Assembly (NCBI GenBank): GCA_033977485.1
Contig: CM066987.1
Location: 84,935,588 to 84,999,587, forward strand
From: Hydrangea macrophylla
Taxonomy: Eukaryota; Streptophyta; Magnoliopsida; Cornales; Hydrangeaceae
DNA length: 64,000 nucleotides
Direction: 5' to 3'
Shown piece after piece: positions 1 through 11,403 of the stretch. Every line of letters starts with the position of its first letter. The first letter of the stretch is position 1. The position numbers and the translations under genes were made by a program. Below the pieces are notes generated by a model. That model saw nothing but the letters and a program-made list of their open reading frames with translations, was not told the DNA's origin and did no database searches.

Positions 1-35
1 AACCCTGAAACTTAAGAGCTAAGTCTTCAAAACTC

Positions 36-43
36 TATATAAG
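36..43 (+). promoter_or_regulatory. Probable TATA box of the 5' LTR promoter
   Basis: TATATAAG lies 23 bp before the CA array and recurs at 15799-15806 in the 3' LTR. It is the best core-promoter candidate in the LTR. Transcription would then start about 25-35 bp downstream, at or in the start of the CA repeat. Inferred from sequence only. Confidence 0.5.
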
Positions 44-65
44 ATCTCATACATCTCATATGAGA

Positions 66-66
<1 letters not shown>

Positions 67-118
<52 letters not shown>
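67..118 (+). repeat. (CA)26 microsatellite in 5' LTR
   Basis: Uninterrupted CA dinucleotides just downstream of the probable TATA box. The 3' LTR copy has 37 units. Confidence 0.97.
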
Positions 119-119
<1 letters not shown>

Positions 120-2789
120 CTTAACACACTAGACACTTGGAAGAGATACACTTGAATATACTTGGAGATACAAACACACATAGAAGCACATACAAGAGAG
201 ATAAGTATACTTTGAATATACTTTCAATTTAGGTGAATTTTAGAGAGAGAAAATTATGAATTGAATTTAGATTAACTTAGGCTAATTAGACCACAATTTG
301 AACATCAATTGCCTCCCTCAACTTCCATGGATGAGTGCTTGAAGAACACTTGAATAACACTTGAAGAAGAAGATCTTCAAATCAATTTTGGTCTTGTAAT
401 TGAGAATCCTCCAAGAGGTAAACACTATAGTTCATCTCTAATTCCTACTTTGTATATATAGATCTATAAGATTTGGATCTAACTTAGTTCTATTTCTACT
501 TATTAGAACACTCATCTTCTTCCTCTCATGTTCTTCACACACTCACATAGTTAGATCCAAATCTCTTTGATTTTTATTGATAATTTACAATTAGAGATTG
601 TTTTTCACTTTGATTTTCAATTTTGGTTTCATTCTTCAATTTTAGTTTAGATTCATGCATACATGATTATATATATATACATATATCTATTTTGAATTCC
701 ATGATGGTTTGGAAATATGGTCTATGAGAAGGATGATTTCTATGTTCATACCTATCTCTTGATTATTCCTATTACCTAGGATTCCTATTGAATTTCGTCT
801 CCAACATGATATTTATAAGTCCCTTTGATCCTTGATCTAAAAGTTCTTCATAGAACTTGAGGGCTAAATTGATTGGGAATCATGATAATTAAGTTGATCT
901 ATGAGTTTGATCTCTCTAATAAGCTTCAACTATCACTAAAATGTTTTCCTCACACTTTAAAATGAACTAGATAAAAATTCAGCAAAGCAGATTGGTTTTG
1001 TCCATTAGATTTGGTCCATCAAAACCCATAGTTTGATGGATTTCAAATTTTCTGGGTAAACTTTGATGAATTAGCTTTCATCCGGTCCGTTTTGAGAGCT
1101 TTTAGGATTCATATACTATTTTTAGAAATTGTTGAGAAATCGGTTGACAGATTTGAACATCGTCTCTTTGTGCTTGAATTTCAGAAAATCTATAATAGTT
1201 ATCGACGTTCCGCTTTTTGGGGATGATTCCTAACTCATATATCTATATGCCGATGTAAAATCGTGAGCATACGATCGAGTTAGGATCGTTTTCTAAGCGT
1301 TTAAAGTTGATACAACTATTCTGGAATTTTCTAAGTTTAATTACAAATATGATTATGTATACAAAATGGTCATACCTTGATCACTCAACAACAATTGATG
1401 AATAAAACTTGGTTTAGAAATCACCTAGGATAAATGGATGAGAGATCAAAAGCTTAAATCAACTTGGTTAACATGATTCATGAACTTCTATTATACTTCT
1501 ATTATGTTTTGCATTCATTTGTCAAATGATACCAAATTTCCAGAATAACAGAGTCTGTTTAAAACACTTTTTCAGAAACCTTGTGATTACAGAATGTCTA
1601 TGGGTTTATTTTTATCATATACTACAATGAAATAGCTTTCTTTTGACACCAAATAGAGCTTCATATGATTTTTGTAGATTTAATTATGATTTTTACAAGA
1701 ACAGTGGACAGTCCTGATCCACTATTCCCAAAACATTTATTTCTCAAACAATAAAATTGATATTGAGGTCCCACTTTTTGGAGAAGTTTCCTAAGACATG
1801 TATCTAACTTTCTGTAAAAGGGTTTTTACCCAGCTCATGTTTAAAACCACTTTTGATAGGATTCATTAGAGGTTGCTGAATCTGGAAATTTGATTGATGA
1901 CATGTTTTCTTTGTTTATCATGCATATCATTTGTTTGCTTGTATTTTTGCAATGCTTGGGTATTCTTTGGTGTATTAGTGCAGAGAATTAAGTGCCTCGG
2001 ACCCGGACTTCGATTTGTGGTTTGCCTCGTCTACATGTGGCTTAGTGCCCATGTATCGTGTACTATCTCTATCCTTTCTCTTAGAATTTTTCTAGGTTTA
2101 CAACTTTGATTTCAACGACACATTTCCTTTAGGATAAGTCTCCGTTTATATGATTATTTGTTAGAGACATCTTATCTAGGATTGTTGCATGATTGCATTG
2201 CACGTTTACATTCTTTTTGCTTTCGCGACTCCGCTTGAGTCAACCAATGTAAGTCTTCTCGTTCCCTTTGCATATCATGACATGTTTACTTTATTTGCAT
2301 CGGTCCCGGGCGGGACTAGCCACTGTGAGTATACTTCTCCCTTGTATTGCATGAGCATCCGCTTTCTACTTGATTTAGTCTCTTGAAATGATTTTCATTA
2401 GATGTTTCTTTTTGCCATGTATATATCTATCTAGTATGTTTGAGGAAACAACATCTATTATGAATTAATAACAAGGATATTTGAATCAAGGCCTACCATT
2501 CGGTAGGGCGAGGAGGGGGTGCTTTAGTCCTGCTTGGGCTCCTTCCCCTCTCGTACCAAGACCCCCGAACCTTGTTTCTGGTAATGAAGGGCGAGTAACC
2601 TTATTCAATTTTGGGCGAGTCAAACTTGGGTTTCCTAATTCCCGATAAAAATTAGGTGGCGACTCTTTGTCTCTAGGATCGCGTGAGGAAGTCCTAGTTT
2701 TCCCTGAAGTGTGCTCCTTGGGATCCGTCCCGGGACACTATCGAGGGAGAGCGTCAGGACCCGCTCCTCATTCGCAGTGGTCCACAATC

Positions 2790-2807
2790 TGGCGACTCTG
2801 CTGGGGA
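2790..2807 (+). other. Primer-binding site of the Tat-type element
   Basis: TGGCGACTCTGCTGGGGA begins three bases after the 5' LTR. It starts with TGG, the complement of a tRNA CCA end. Tat/Ogre elements usually prime with tRNA-Arg; I could not check the match to a tRNA sequence. Confidence 0.8.
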
Positions 2808-4318
2808 TTTGAACATGAAACCGATGGTTTCTTGTTCTTCGAGGGTTTGACTTGAACCAATGAATATCCTTGTTATTAATTCAATAATCATGTTGTTTCT
2901 GCCTGCATTTGCACTTGCATTGTTCTTTCACCGCGACTGCTTGAGATCATTGCCTTGAAGATAGAGGGTCCTCTTTCCTCTATTTGTCAAGAGTTTTGGT
3001 AGCATGTAGTCACCGTTAGCCTTGTACCGCGTGCGGTATATAGAGCCTATGTGTGAACGGCACGCCCTCGGGGAGGCGGTCAACCACACCGCTGAGCTTG
3101 CTAATGGACCCTTTATGAGACTAAAACCCGGCCTTAGCATATAGTTTCTATAGAACCCTTCAATTAGGATCTTGATTATCATCTTTGATTAGGACAATGT
3201 GATGAATTACTTGCGCTTGCCCGTAAGGGATTATGTGGATGATGAGGACGTGTATGCGAAGGCATCATCAAACCTTGTATGGTGGATTCCTCTAGGATAG
3301 TATGGTCTTTATCCGAACATCCAATCATTATTTGAGGACAATTTTGAAAATTTTTGAAACTATAAGCACTTCTTTGAAAAACCCCAAGTCTTTTGAAAAT
3401 TCCAAGAATATCCCTTTTGAAAATTTGCTTTGAGATTCACTTTCACAAAATCTTTCCAAAATTCTCCTTAGATTTTAGAGAATTTCAAAATTCCTATTTC
3501 CAGAAATCATGATCACACTTTGATGATTCAATTTCAAATTCTCCTAGATTTTAGAGAATTTCAAACAAAAAATTTTACTTTGGTCTTCAAGAAATCATGA
3601 TGATTCAATTTCAAAATCTTCCTCTCAGATCTTAGAATTTCAAAATTCCCACCTCAATTTTTAAGAATCATGATTTCTCACCACAAGCATTGATGGTTCA
3701 AAAATTCTTTTGAAAATTACAAATCTCCCCATCTCTTTCAAAGATTTTCATGAAAAATTTCAATTTTGAAAACATGAACCATCAAGAATTTCAAAACTCA
3801 AAATCCTTGGATAATGATTGGATTAGTAGGGTGATTAGCATACTCAAGGAATCTTATGTGCTTATGTGCTGATGTGCTAGGTCTAAGCTAGATTAAGGTG
3901 CATTGCATTTAGATTAGATTGCATTTCATCTGCATTTGCATGCACTACACGAGCATTGCATATACGACTCACGAGTGCGACGCCTCTAATATACTTTTAA
4001 AAAAAAAAAGAAAAGATTTGTTTTCCTCAGAATTTTGAAAGCTTGAAAAGATTTCTTTGATTTTAAGAAAAATGTTTTTGAAAAAGGAAATGATTTTCCA
4101 TTTATGATTTCCATCTTTGTAAATCCACCTTCTTATATCATTCTTTGAAAAATTCTTTTGCAATAAAGATACCTGATTATTTGAAAATCCCTAAATAAAC
4201 CAGATAAGAAAAGATAGGACCGAAAAGTTGTACTCCTTTCTGGGTCAGAGCTCCGAACAGCCGTTTGATCAGATCAGGGTTAGAAGAAGGAACAGCCGAG
4301 TCGACTAGGGTTGAAGAT
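2808..4318 (+). other. Leader between primer-binding site and gag, no gene seen
   Basis: About 1.5 kb without a convincing reading frame. 3340-3790 is AT-rich and has degenerate repeats built on TTTTAGAGAATTTCAAA and AATCATGAT (for example near 3472 and 3548). Some Ogre elements have an extra ORF before gag; none is visible here. Confidence 0.7.
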
Positions 4319-7300
4319 ATGACATACGAAGCGGATATGGAAGCCAGATTGGCCGCAATGCAAGCTGCCTTGGATCAGAGCAGGGAGCAGAATCGAGAAC
4401 AACTTGCCACTATGATGAGAATGATTGAGCAACTAACTAATCCACCACCACCACCTCCAGAGCATCATGAAGAAGAAGATTTTGGGGAGACAGTTCAACC
4501 AAAGGTTCAGCTAGATCAGGAAATTCAGGACAAGTTGGCCAAGATCGACAAACTAGAGAGTGTGATCAGAAAGAGCAAAGGGGTGGATGAGTATTTGTTC
4601 GATGTTGAAGGGTTGTGTGACGCTCCAAAAGCCAAACTCCCAGAGAAGTTTAAGATGCCGCATATTGAATTTTTCAATGGAACCGGAAATCCAAAGAGCT
4701 ATCTGAGGCTTTATGTAGGAACTTTGCAGCCCATGGGCATTGGATCTGACCTCTTCGCTCTATTGTTTCCAAGAGTTTTGAGTGGAGCAGCACTTTCATG
4801 GTACTTGACGTTGGAACCAGCCATAACCAGAGATTGGGAGGCATTGGCCAAAGCTTTCGTGGCTCAATATTCATATAACCAGTTGTTTGATGTAACTGCA
4901 AGAGATCTAGAAACCACCCGACAAGAGTACAGGGAATCCTTCGCAGGTTTCCTTACTCGTTGGAGAGCTAAAGCTGCTCAAATGACTAGCAGGCCAGCGG
5001 AAAAAGATCAGGTCCGAATGATCATCAAGAATCTACAGCCCGAATACTTGGAAAGGCTAGAATTTCAGTCCATTGTGAGTTTCGAACAGCTGTTTGATGT
5101 GGGAACTTTGATAGAAGATGCCATTAGAGATGGAAAGATCAAGAAAGAAAGCACGAGCAATCGATACAGAAAGACAGAAAGGCCAGTCTATCATCAGTCT
5201 GCTGACGTCAACACACTATCTCCTCAGCCTTTTCAGAAAGAGCGTCGAAGTATGGCTAATGCAAGAGGAAGTCAAAATCAGAAACAGTCGAGAGAGAAAA
5301 GAGAATTTTCCGACTTGGGGATGCCACTAAGCACCGCACTTGAAAGAATGATAGAAAAAGGGTACTTGCAGAAATTGGAACCTAAACCAGAGCCAAATCC
5401 ACTTCCACCGGGTTTCAAAACAGAGTTCTTTTGTGACTTTCATCAAGGCCGTGGACATAGCACAGATAGATGCTGGAGACTTCGCCATGAAATTGAAGAC
5501 TTGATTGAAAAAGGGGTCATCTCCCCTCCTCCCTCTCAGCCAAATGTTCAGAAGAATCCTCTCCCTAATCATAAGGGGAACAGGCCAAATGTTAACTTTG
5601 TAGAAGAAGGATCTCAGATTTATAACCCAAAGATCTACATCACATCCTCGAATCAACCAGCTATGGATGTTCAACTTCCGGAAGACGCTGCAATTTGCAT
5701 CTTGAGGAATATGGAAGAGGAAGAATGGGTCGAAGAAGCACTGGCTTTTGAAGAAGAAATAGCCAACGGAAATCTTACAATTGAATGGTGGGATCCCAAT
5801 GCCATCACCGACGACTCGATCTGGTATGAGGAAGAAAAGCCCATAGAAGCAGTCACCGAGAAACAAAGCACTGAGCCGATAGAAGAATTGCTAAAGCCTG
5901 TCGAGAACCTTGAAATCAAAGATGACGATCTTATTGCAATGATGGAAGAAGAAGAAGATTGGTGGTATGATGATGAGGATGATTCCGTTAATAATACCAT
6001 AATCCCCGATGATTCTGTTTGGAAAATCACTGTTGGCACCGAAAAGTTAGCCAAAGAACTTGAGTCTATCTGGATCACCAATGAAGCAAACCACTTGACC
6101 CGTTCCGGACGTCATTTCAAGCCTCATGAGTTAGAAAATCGTGGAAAAGAAACATGGAATGAGAAAGAAGTCGTCAAAGCAAAAGAGGCTGGTAAAGGAG
6201 CCGTGAGCGAAGAAGAAGATGAAATCCTAAAGCAATTGAAGAAAACACAAGCTTGGATCTCAGTATGGGGATTACTTATGACCTCTCACAAACACAGGCA
6301 GGCCATGCTCGATACTCTCAATCGTTTGGATGTTTCTGTCAATGCTACTCCCGAAGATCTAGTAAACATGATCTCTTCAAAGCCTTGTAAGCCTGTAATC
6401 ACATTCACAGATGAAGATTTACCGCCGGAAGGGGCACACCACAACAAAGCTCTCTACATCACTGTACATTGCCTGGGGAATAGAGTACCGGTCTGCTTGG
6501 TAGATAATGGGTCAGCCTTGAATGTATGTCCTCTCCAAACAGCTCTCAGAATGGGGTTGTCTATTTCAGAACTCTTGCCATCAACACAAACTGTGAGGGC
6601 CTATGATAACACCAAAAGGGCCATTGTGGGAATGATTAAGTTGAAAATTGAAGTCGGGCCATTAAACAAAGAAGCTGATTTCCAAGTGATTGATATTCCG
6701 GCTAGCTTTAATCTGCTATTGGGACGTCCGTGGTTACATGTGAATGATGCAGTCGCCTCCACTCTCCACCAGAAAGTCAAGTTCATCTGGAAAGAGGATG
6801 TGGTAACAATCTTTGGGGATAGCTGGATCAAAGAAGAAGGGACAAGCCATGGTCCTGTGCTAGAAGTCCAAACACCGGAAGAAGAAAATGAATTAGGAGG
6901 ATTCAACTTTGTGGGAATGATAAATGAAGGAGCTAAGAAAAAGAAATCCATTTGGGATCGACTCAGCTATGAGAAGAAACTTCCTGATGCATCTGTCTGG
7001 GGCGAAGAAATCACTCCGATCAAGAAAAAGAAGCCGTTCATCACCGGACGCGAATATAGAAAGATGTTCGAGAAGGGAAACCCGGTTGCCAAAGATCTAC
7101 AAGAAGAAGTGGGACAGAATTGGATCCCTGAAGTCATGCCATTGTACTTTGACCAGTATGCCAATCCTAAAGTGGCTCATATGGTGCGGAAGATGAACTA
7201 TTTTCCTGGAATGGGACTAGGTCGTCGTCAACAAGGAATAACTGAACCACCGAACTTTCACGAACAGAAAGATAAATCTGGGCTTGGGTATCAATTGACT

Positions 7301-10300
7301 GAAGAAGATAAGAAGAAGATGACAAAAGGAAAAGGGCCGATGGTTGTTTCTGGGCCAAGAATCCTGAATGGATACTTCGTGAAAGAAGGCGATGACTTTC
7401 CCTTCTGTGGGTTCCCTGAACCATGGTATGATCCGGCTACCAAGAACATTAAGCCTGGATTTGAGATTTTCTTCAAACATGAGTTCTCCGACTATGAGGA
7501 TCCGTTCTTGTATACTCCGCCTATCAAGAAAGAAAGGAAGGACTGGGCTGAGCTGATGACAAGTGATGATTTGAACATGCTAATGGGTGAAGAGCTGAAC
7601 ATGCTAATGGATGCCGAAGAAGCACTGGGAAATGTGAAAGAAATCAAGCCAATAGAGGGAGCTCTGAACAATTGGGTGATAGAATCGGAAGTCAACAAAT
7701 CCCCTCCCCCATTTCCCCGGAAGTCTGTAAAGGCCAATATGAGCCATGATGTTGAGTCTGCTTTTGCTTTTGATGTACCCAAAAATGTTAATGAAATGAA
7801 CGAGGATTTTGCTTACTCTTCTGTGTCTGATGATCTTGATTTTGAAATTTCTGAGGATTTGCAAAGATTAATTGAAAATGAAAATGAATCTGTATGCAAG
7901 ATTATTGAAGAAACTTTGCTAATAAACTTGGATAATGAAGATAATCCACAAAATGTTCATATTGGCACCACACTCACTTCACAAGAAAGCAATGAACTAA
8001 TCAACTTATTAAAAGAATTTAAAGATGTTTTCGCTTGGTCCTACCAAGATATGCCAGGCATCGATCCAGAGATTGTCCAACACCACATCCCTCTCTTTCC
8101 AAATTCAAAACCTGTTAAGCAAAAGTTGAGACGCATGAGACCCGAATGGACTTTGAAGATCAAAGAAGAAGTTGAGAAACAATTGAAAGCTGGATTCCTG
8201 ATGGTAACCCAATATCCGGAATGGATAGCCAATATAGTTCCTGTGCCAAAGAAGGATGGAAGGATCCGTGTATGTGTTGACTTCAGAGATCTAAACAAGG
8301 CTAGTCCTAAGGATGATTTTCCGCTTCCACACATAGATGTTCTGGTAGATAGCACCGCGGGGCATGAGTTGTTATCATTCATGGATGGTTTCTCAGGGTA
8401 CAATCAGATTTTAATGGCACCCGAAGACAGAGAAAAGACTACATTCACAACTCACTGGGGGACGTATTGCTACCGAGTGATGCCATTTGGGTTAAAGAAT
8501 GCTGGCGCAACCTATCAGAGAGCTGCTACTACTTTGTTACATGACATGATCCATAAAGAGGTAGAAGTTTATGTGGATGATATGATTGTTAAGTCCAAAG
8601 AAAGAAGTGGGCATTTAACAGCACTCGCCAAGTTCTTTGAAAGATTAAGGAAATACAGAATGAGATTGAATCCACAGAAGTGTACTTTTGGAGTTACCAC
8701 CGGAAAGCTGCTGGGATTTCTCATCACACAGAGAGGAATTGAGGTTGACCCCACAAAGATCAAGGCTATTATGGATATGCCGCCTCCGACAAATGAAAAG
8801 GAAGTAAGAGGATTTCTGGGAAGAATCCAATTCATCAGTCGCTTCATATCTAAGCTCACTGCTACTTGCGATCCGCTTTTCAGCTTGTTGAGAAAAGGGA
8901 AGAAATTCGAATGGGACAATCAATGTCAAGAAGCTTTTGACAAGATCAAGGCTTATTTATCAAACCCACCGGTTCTTTCACCCCCGAAGTCAGGGAAGCC
9001 TTTGCTGTTGTACTTATCCGTGTCAGAGAATGCTATGGGATGCATGTTAGCCCAAGAAGGAGATGAAGGGCGTACAGAGAAAGCCATTTACTACTTAAGT
9101 AAAAGGATGACTGGATACGAATTGAAGTATTCTCCGTTAGAAAAGACATGTTGGGCTTTGGTTTGGGCCACTCGTCGTCTGAGGCATTATATGTTGACCT
9201 TCCCTGTTGTTTTAATCTCCCGAATGGATCCTTTGAAGTACCTATTTGAAAAACCAGCATTGACCGGAAGAATCTCCCGATGGACATTGATGCTATCTGA
9301 GTTTGACTTGATACATGCTACGAGTAAATCTGTTAAAGGAAGGGCTGTCGCAGAACATTTAGCAGAACATCCGATAAATCTGGAAAACGAAGGAGAGTTC
9401 ATGTTCCCTGACGAAGGATTGATGGAATTAAAAGAAGATGTGTGGAAAATGTACTTTGATGGAGCTGCAAACCAAAAAGGATATGGAGTAGGAATCATCC
9501 TTGTATCCCCTGAAGGAGCACATACCCCATTCTCTATTAAGCTGAAGTACACCTCCACCAACAACACTGCTGAGTATGAAGCTTGTATCTTGGGGCTAGA
9601 AGCCGCATTGACTTTGGAGGTAAGGAAACTTGATGTATTCGGGGATTCCAATTTGATCATATCCCAAGTTCGAGGAGATTGGAAAGTCAAGGAAGAGAAG
9701 TTAAAACCCTATCATGAGTATCTTGATTCTTTACGAACTCGTTTCTTGCATATCACGTTCTTCTACCTGCCTCGAGAAGAAAATCAGCTAGCAGACTCTT
9801 TGGCTACTTTAGCGTCAATGATTGAGATTCCTGTGGGGATAAAGCTAACTCCTTTGATGATTGAACAAAGGGAAAAGCCGTCTTATGAGATGATTGGGGA
9901 AATAGAAGAAGCAGAAGAACTTCCGTGGTACACCGACGTGTGGAACTTCATTGAAAATGGGGAATATCCGGAAGGCGCCTCTGAGAAAGACAAGAGAGCC
10001 ATAAGAAGATTCTCGGCTCAATTCATGATTTGTGGCGGAAATCTATTGAAGAGATCTCACAATGGATTCAACTTGACATGTCTATATGGAAACAGTGCGA
10101 GAAAGATGATGGAGCAAATTCACGAAGGGGTGTGTGGTCCTCATATGAGTGGACACATGTTAGCTAAGAAGATCATCCGACAAGGATATTATTGGACTAC
10201 TATGGACAAGGACTGCTATGAATATGTCAGAAAATGTCACAAATGTCAGATCCATGCCAATATGAAGCATGTGCCGCCGTCACTGCTATACAACATGACT

Positions 10301-10639
10301 ACCCCTTGGCCATTCTCAGTTTGGGGAATAGATGTTATTGGAGAAGTAACCCCGAAGGCGTCTAATGGGCATCAATACATCCTGGTAGCAATTGATTATT
10401 TCACAAAATGGGTGGAAGCAGAGTCTTATGCGACATTGAAGGCTAAAGATGTGGCCAGATTTATCAGAAGAAATATAATCTGCCGATACGGGGTCCCTCA
10501 TGAGTTGATATCCGATCATGGCAGTCACTTCCAGAAAGAGGTTTTGGATCTACTAGAAGAATACAAGATCATCACCACATGTCAGCGCCGTATAGGCCAC
10601 AAACAAATGGGGCAGTTGAAGCAGCTAATAAGAATTTGA
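4319..10639 (+). CDS. Gag-pol polyprotein (gag, protease, RT, two RNases H, integrase N-terminal part)
   Basis: One open frame of about 2,100 codons; I prefer the ATG at 4319 to the upstream in-frame TTG at 4265. Order: gag core (about 4650-5110), CHHC knuckle (CDFHQGRGHSTDRC, near 5430-5475), acidic spacer, retropepsin with DNGSALN (about 6500-6520), a G-patch-like segment (KMNYFPGMGLGRRQQG, about 7190-7240), reverse transcriptase with YVDD at 8570-8581, first RNase H (about 8990-9380), second archaeal-type RNase H (YFDGA near 9451, TAEYEA, GDSNL), integrase zinc finger (about 10110-10260) and integrase core with its first two catalytic Asp. The frame is lost near 10575, before the catalytic Glu, and ends in unrelated residues at a TGA. 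The rest continues one frame over at 10579-11169. As it stands it cannot make complete integrase. Confidence 0.93.
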   Translation: MTYEADMEARLAAMQAALDQSREQNREQLATMMRMIEQLTNPPPPPPEHHEEEDFGETVQPKVQLDQEIQDKLAKIDKLESVIRKSKGVDEYLFDVEGLCDAPKAKLPEKFKMPHIEFFNGTGNPKSYLRLYVGTLQPMGIGSDLFALLFPRVLSGAALSWYLTLEPAITRDWEALAKAFVAQYSYNQLFDVTARDLETTRQEYRESFAGFLTRWRAKAAQMTSRPAEKDQVRMIIKNLQPEYLERLEFQSIVSFEQLFDVGTLIEDAIRDGKIKKESTSNRYRKTERPVYHQSADVNTLSPQPFQKERRSMANARGSQNQKQSREKREFSDLGMPLSTALERMIEKGYLQKLEPKPEPNPLPPGFKTEFFCDFHQGRGHSTDRCWRLRHEIEDLIEKGVISPPPSQPNVQKNPLPNHKGNRPNVNFVEEGSQIYNPKIYITSSNQPAMDVQLPEDAAICILRNMEEEEWVEEALAFEEEIANGNLTIEWWDPNAITDDSIWYEEEKPIEAVTEKQSTEPIEELLKPVENLEIKDDDLIAMMEEEEDWWYDDEDDSVNNTIIPDDSVWKITVGTEKLAKELESIWITNEANHLTRSGRHFKPHELENRGKETWNEKEVVKAKEAGKGAVSEEEDEILKQLKKTQAWISVWGLLMTSHKHRQAMLDTLNRLDVSVNATPEDLVNMISSKPCKPVITFTDEDLPPEGAHHNKALYITVHCLGNRVPVCLVDNGSALNVCPLQTALRMGLSISELLPSTQTVRAYDNTKRAIVGMIKLKIEVGPLNKEADFQVIDIPASFNLLLGRPWLHVNDAVASTLHQKVKFIWKEDVVTIFGDSWIKEEGTSHGPVLEVQTPEEENELGGFNFVGMINEGAKKKKSIWDRLSYEKKLPDASVWGEEITPIKKKKPFITGREYRKMFEKGNPVAKDLQEEVGQNWIPEVMPLYFDQYANPKVAHMVRKMNYFPGMGLGRRQQGITEPPNFHEQKDKSGLGYQLTEEDKKKMTKGKGPMVVSGPRILNGYFVKEGDDFPFCGFPEPWYDPATKNIKPGFEIFFKHEFSDYEDPFLYTPPIKKERKDWAELMTSDDLNMLMGEELNMLMDAEEALGNVKEIKPIEGALNNWVIESEVNKSPPPFPRKSVKANMSHDVESAFAFDVPKNVNEMNEDFAYSSVSDDLDFEISEDLQRLIENENESVCKIIEETLLINLDNEDNPQNVHIGTTLTSQESNELINLLKEFKDVFAWSYQDMPGIDPEIVQHHIPLFPNSKPVKQKLRRMRPEWTLKIKEEVEKQLKAGFLMVTQYPEWIANIVPVPKKDGRIRVCVDFRDLNKASPKDDFPLPHIDVLVDSTAGHELLSFMDGFSGYNQILMAPEDREKTTFTTHWGTYCYRVMPFGLKNAGATYQRAATTLLHDMIHKEVEVYVDDMIVKSKERSGHLTALAKFFERLRKYRMRLNPQKCTFGVTTGKLLGFLITQRGIEVDPTKIKAIMDMPPPTNEKEVRGFLGRIQFISRFISKLTATCDPLFSLLRKGKKFEWDNQCQEAFDKIKAYLSNPPVLSPPKSGKPLLLYLSVSENAMGCMLAQEGDEGRTEKAIYYLSKRMTGYELKYSPLEKTCWALVWATRRLRHYMLTFPVVLISRMDPLKYLFEKPALTGRISRWTLMLSEFDLIHATSKSVKGRAVAEHLAEHPINLENEGEFMFPDEGLMELKEDVWKMYFDGAANQKGYGVGIILVSPEGAHTPFSIKLKYTSTNNTAEYEACILGLEAALTLEVRKLDVFGDSNLIISQVRGDWKVKEEKLKPYHEYLDSLRTRFLHITFFYLPREENQLADSLATLASMIEIPVGIKLTPLMIEQREKPSYEMIGEIEEAEELPWYTDVWNFIENGEYPEGASEKDKRAIRRFSAQFMICGGNLLKRSHNGFNLTCLYGNSARKMMEQIHEGVCGPHMSGHMLAKKIIRQGYYWTTMDKDCYEYVRKCHKCQIHANMKHVPPSLLYNMTTPWPFSVWGIDVIGEVTPKASNGHQYILVAIDYFTKWVEAESYATLKAKDVARFIRRNIICRYGVPHELISDHGSHFQKEVLDLLEEYKIITTCQRRIGHKQMGQLKQLIRI

Positions 10640-11169
10640 AGACGATCCTAAGAAAGATGACTGATACATACCGAGATTGGCATGAGAAGTTACCGTATGC
10701 ACTGTGGGGATACAGAACATCTATCCGAACATCTACAGGAGCCACTCCTTATTCATTGGCTTACGGAATGGAAGCAGTACTCCCAGTTGAAATAGAACTA
10801 CCATCTTTGAGAGTTGTGGCAGAATCCGAGATTCCAGAATTTGATTGGCTAAGAGATGGATATGAGGAGCTAATGTTACTTGATGAGAAAAGGTTGGCCG
10901 CAATTGATCATGTGCATGTGTATCAGAGAAGAATAGCTCGAGCATTCAACAAGAAGGTCCGTCCAAGAAAACTTGAGGAAGGCGACCTTGTGCTTAAAGC
11001 CTTAAAAGCACCCGTTTTCGATCCTAGAGGGAAATTCAAGCCAAATTGGGTTGGCCCATACGTCATCAAGAAGCTTCTCTCTGGAGGAGCGGCATACCTG
11101 ATGGATCTAGATGGAGTTGAGTTCAATCAGCCAATCAACATTGACCGTCTCAAGAGATACTATGCTTAA
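10579..11169 (+). pseudogene. Integrase C-terminal part, frameshifted from gag-pol
   Basis: Continues the integrase in frame 1 from about 10575 (SAPYRPQTNGAVEAANKN, holding the third catalytic residue, Glu) to a TAA at 11167-11169. The C-terminal part has a GKFKPNWVGPYVI stretch typical of the gypsy integrase tail. No chromodomain is seen, as expected for Tat elements. The 10579 start is only where this frame resumes, not a real translation start. The break is a net one-base shift, either a true mutation or a sequencing error. Confidence 0.88.
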
Positions 11170-11230
11170 AAGCCTTTTCTTTCAAAACTTGTTCTTTCAA
11201 AACCTCCAGCATTCGAGGAACTACACTTGA

Positions 11231-11362
11231 CCTGATTCCCACTTGGGGATATGTAGGCAACCTACTAGGTTCGGTCACTGCTCCTGAAACCCTCAACCAT
11301 ACTTTCTTTCAAGACCTGGCCGAACTACTTTGGATCTGATTCCCACTTGGGGATAAGTAGGC
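11231..11362 (+). repeat. Repeated post-pol motif TGATTCCCACTTGGGGATA..GTAGGC
   Basis: Two close copies (11233-11258 and about 11338-11362) of a motif reading TGATTCCCACTTGGGGATA, then TG or AG, then TAGGC. A third diverged copy is at 14753-14779 (TGATTCCTGGAAAGGATACG then TAGGCAG). All lie between pol and the 3' LTR. Function unknown. Confidence 0.75.
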
Positions 11363-11403
11363 GAGCTTTCCTGGCTCTCGATCCCTGAACCTTGCAAACT
11401 AGA

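Larger units (their letters stand above)
1..2786 (+). repeat. 5' LTR (3' part) of the Tat-type element
   Basis: Matches 15764-18571 almost base for base. In side-by-side reading I found one substitution (T at 1789, C at 17574) and a CA-array difference of 22 bp. It ends TCCACA at 2786, three bases before the primer-binding site. Short frames inside it (for example 1894-2109) recur unchanged in the 3' LTR and are not genes. Confidence 0.95.

Noticed and set aside
1894..2855. Frames of 62-71 codons in the Tat LTRs, also at 17679-18646
   Set aside because: Identical in both LTRs simply because the LTRs are identical; no coding features.
5327..6081. Minus-strand frames of 136-179 codons inside gag
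   Set aside because: They are complements of the acidic, GAA-rich gag spacer, giving Ser/Phe-rich shadows without domain signals or splice sites.
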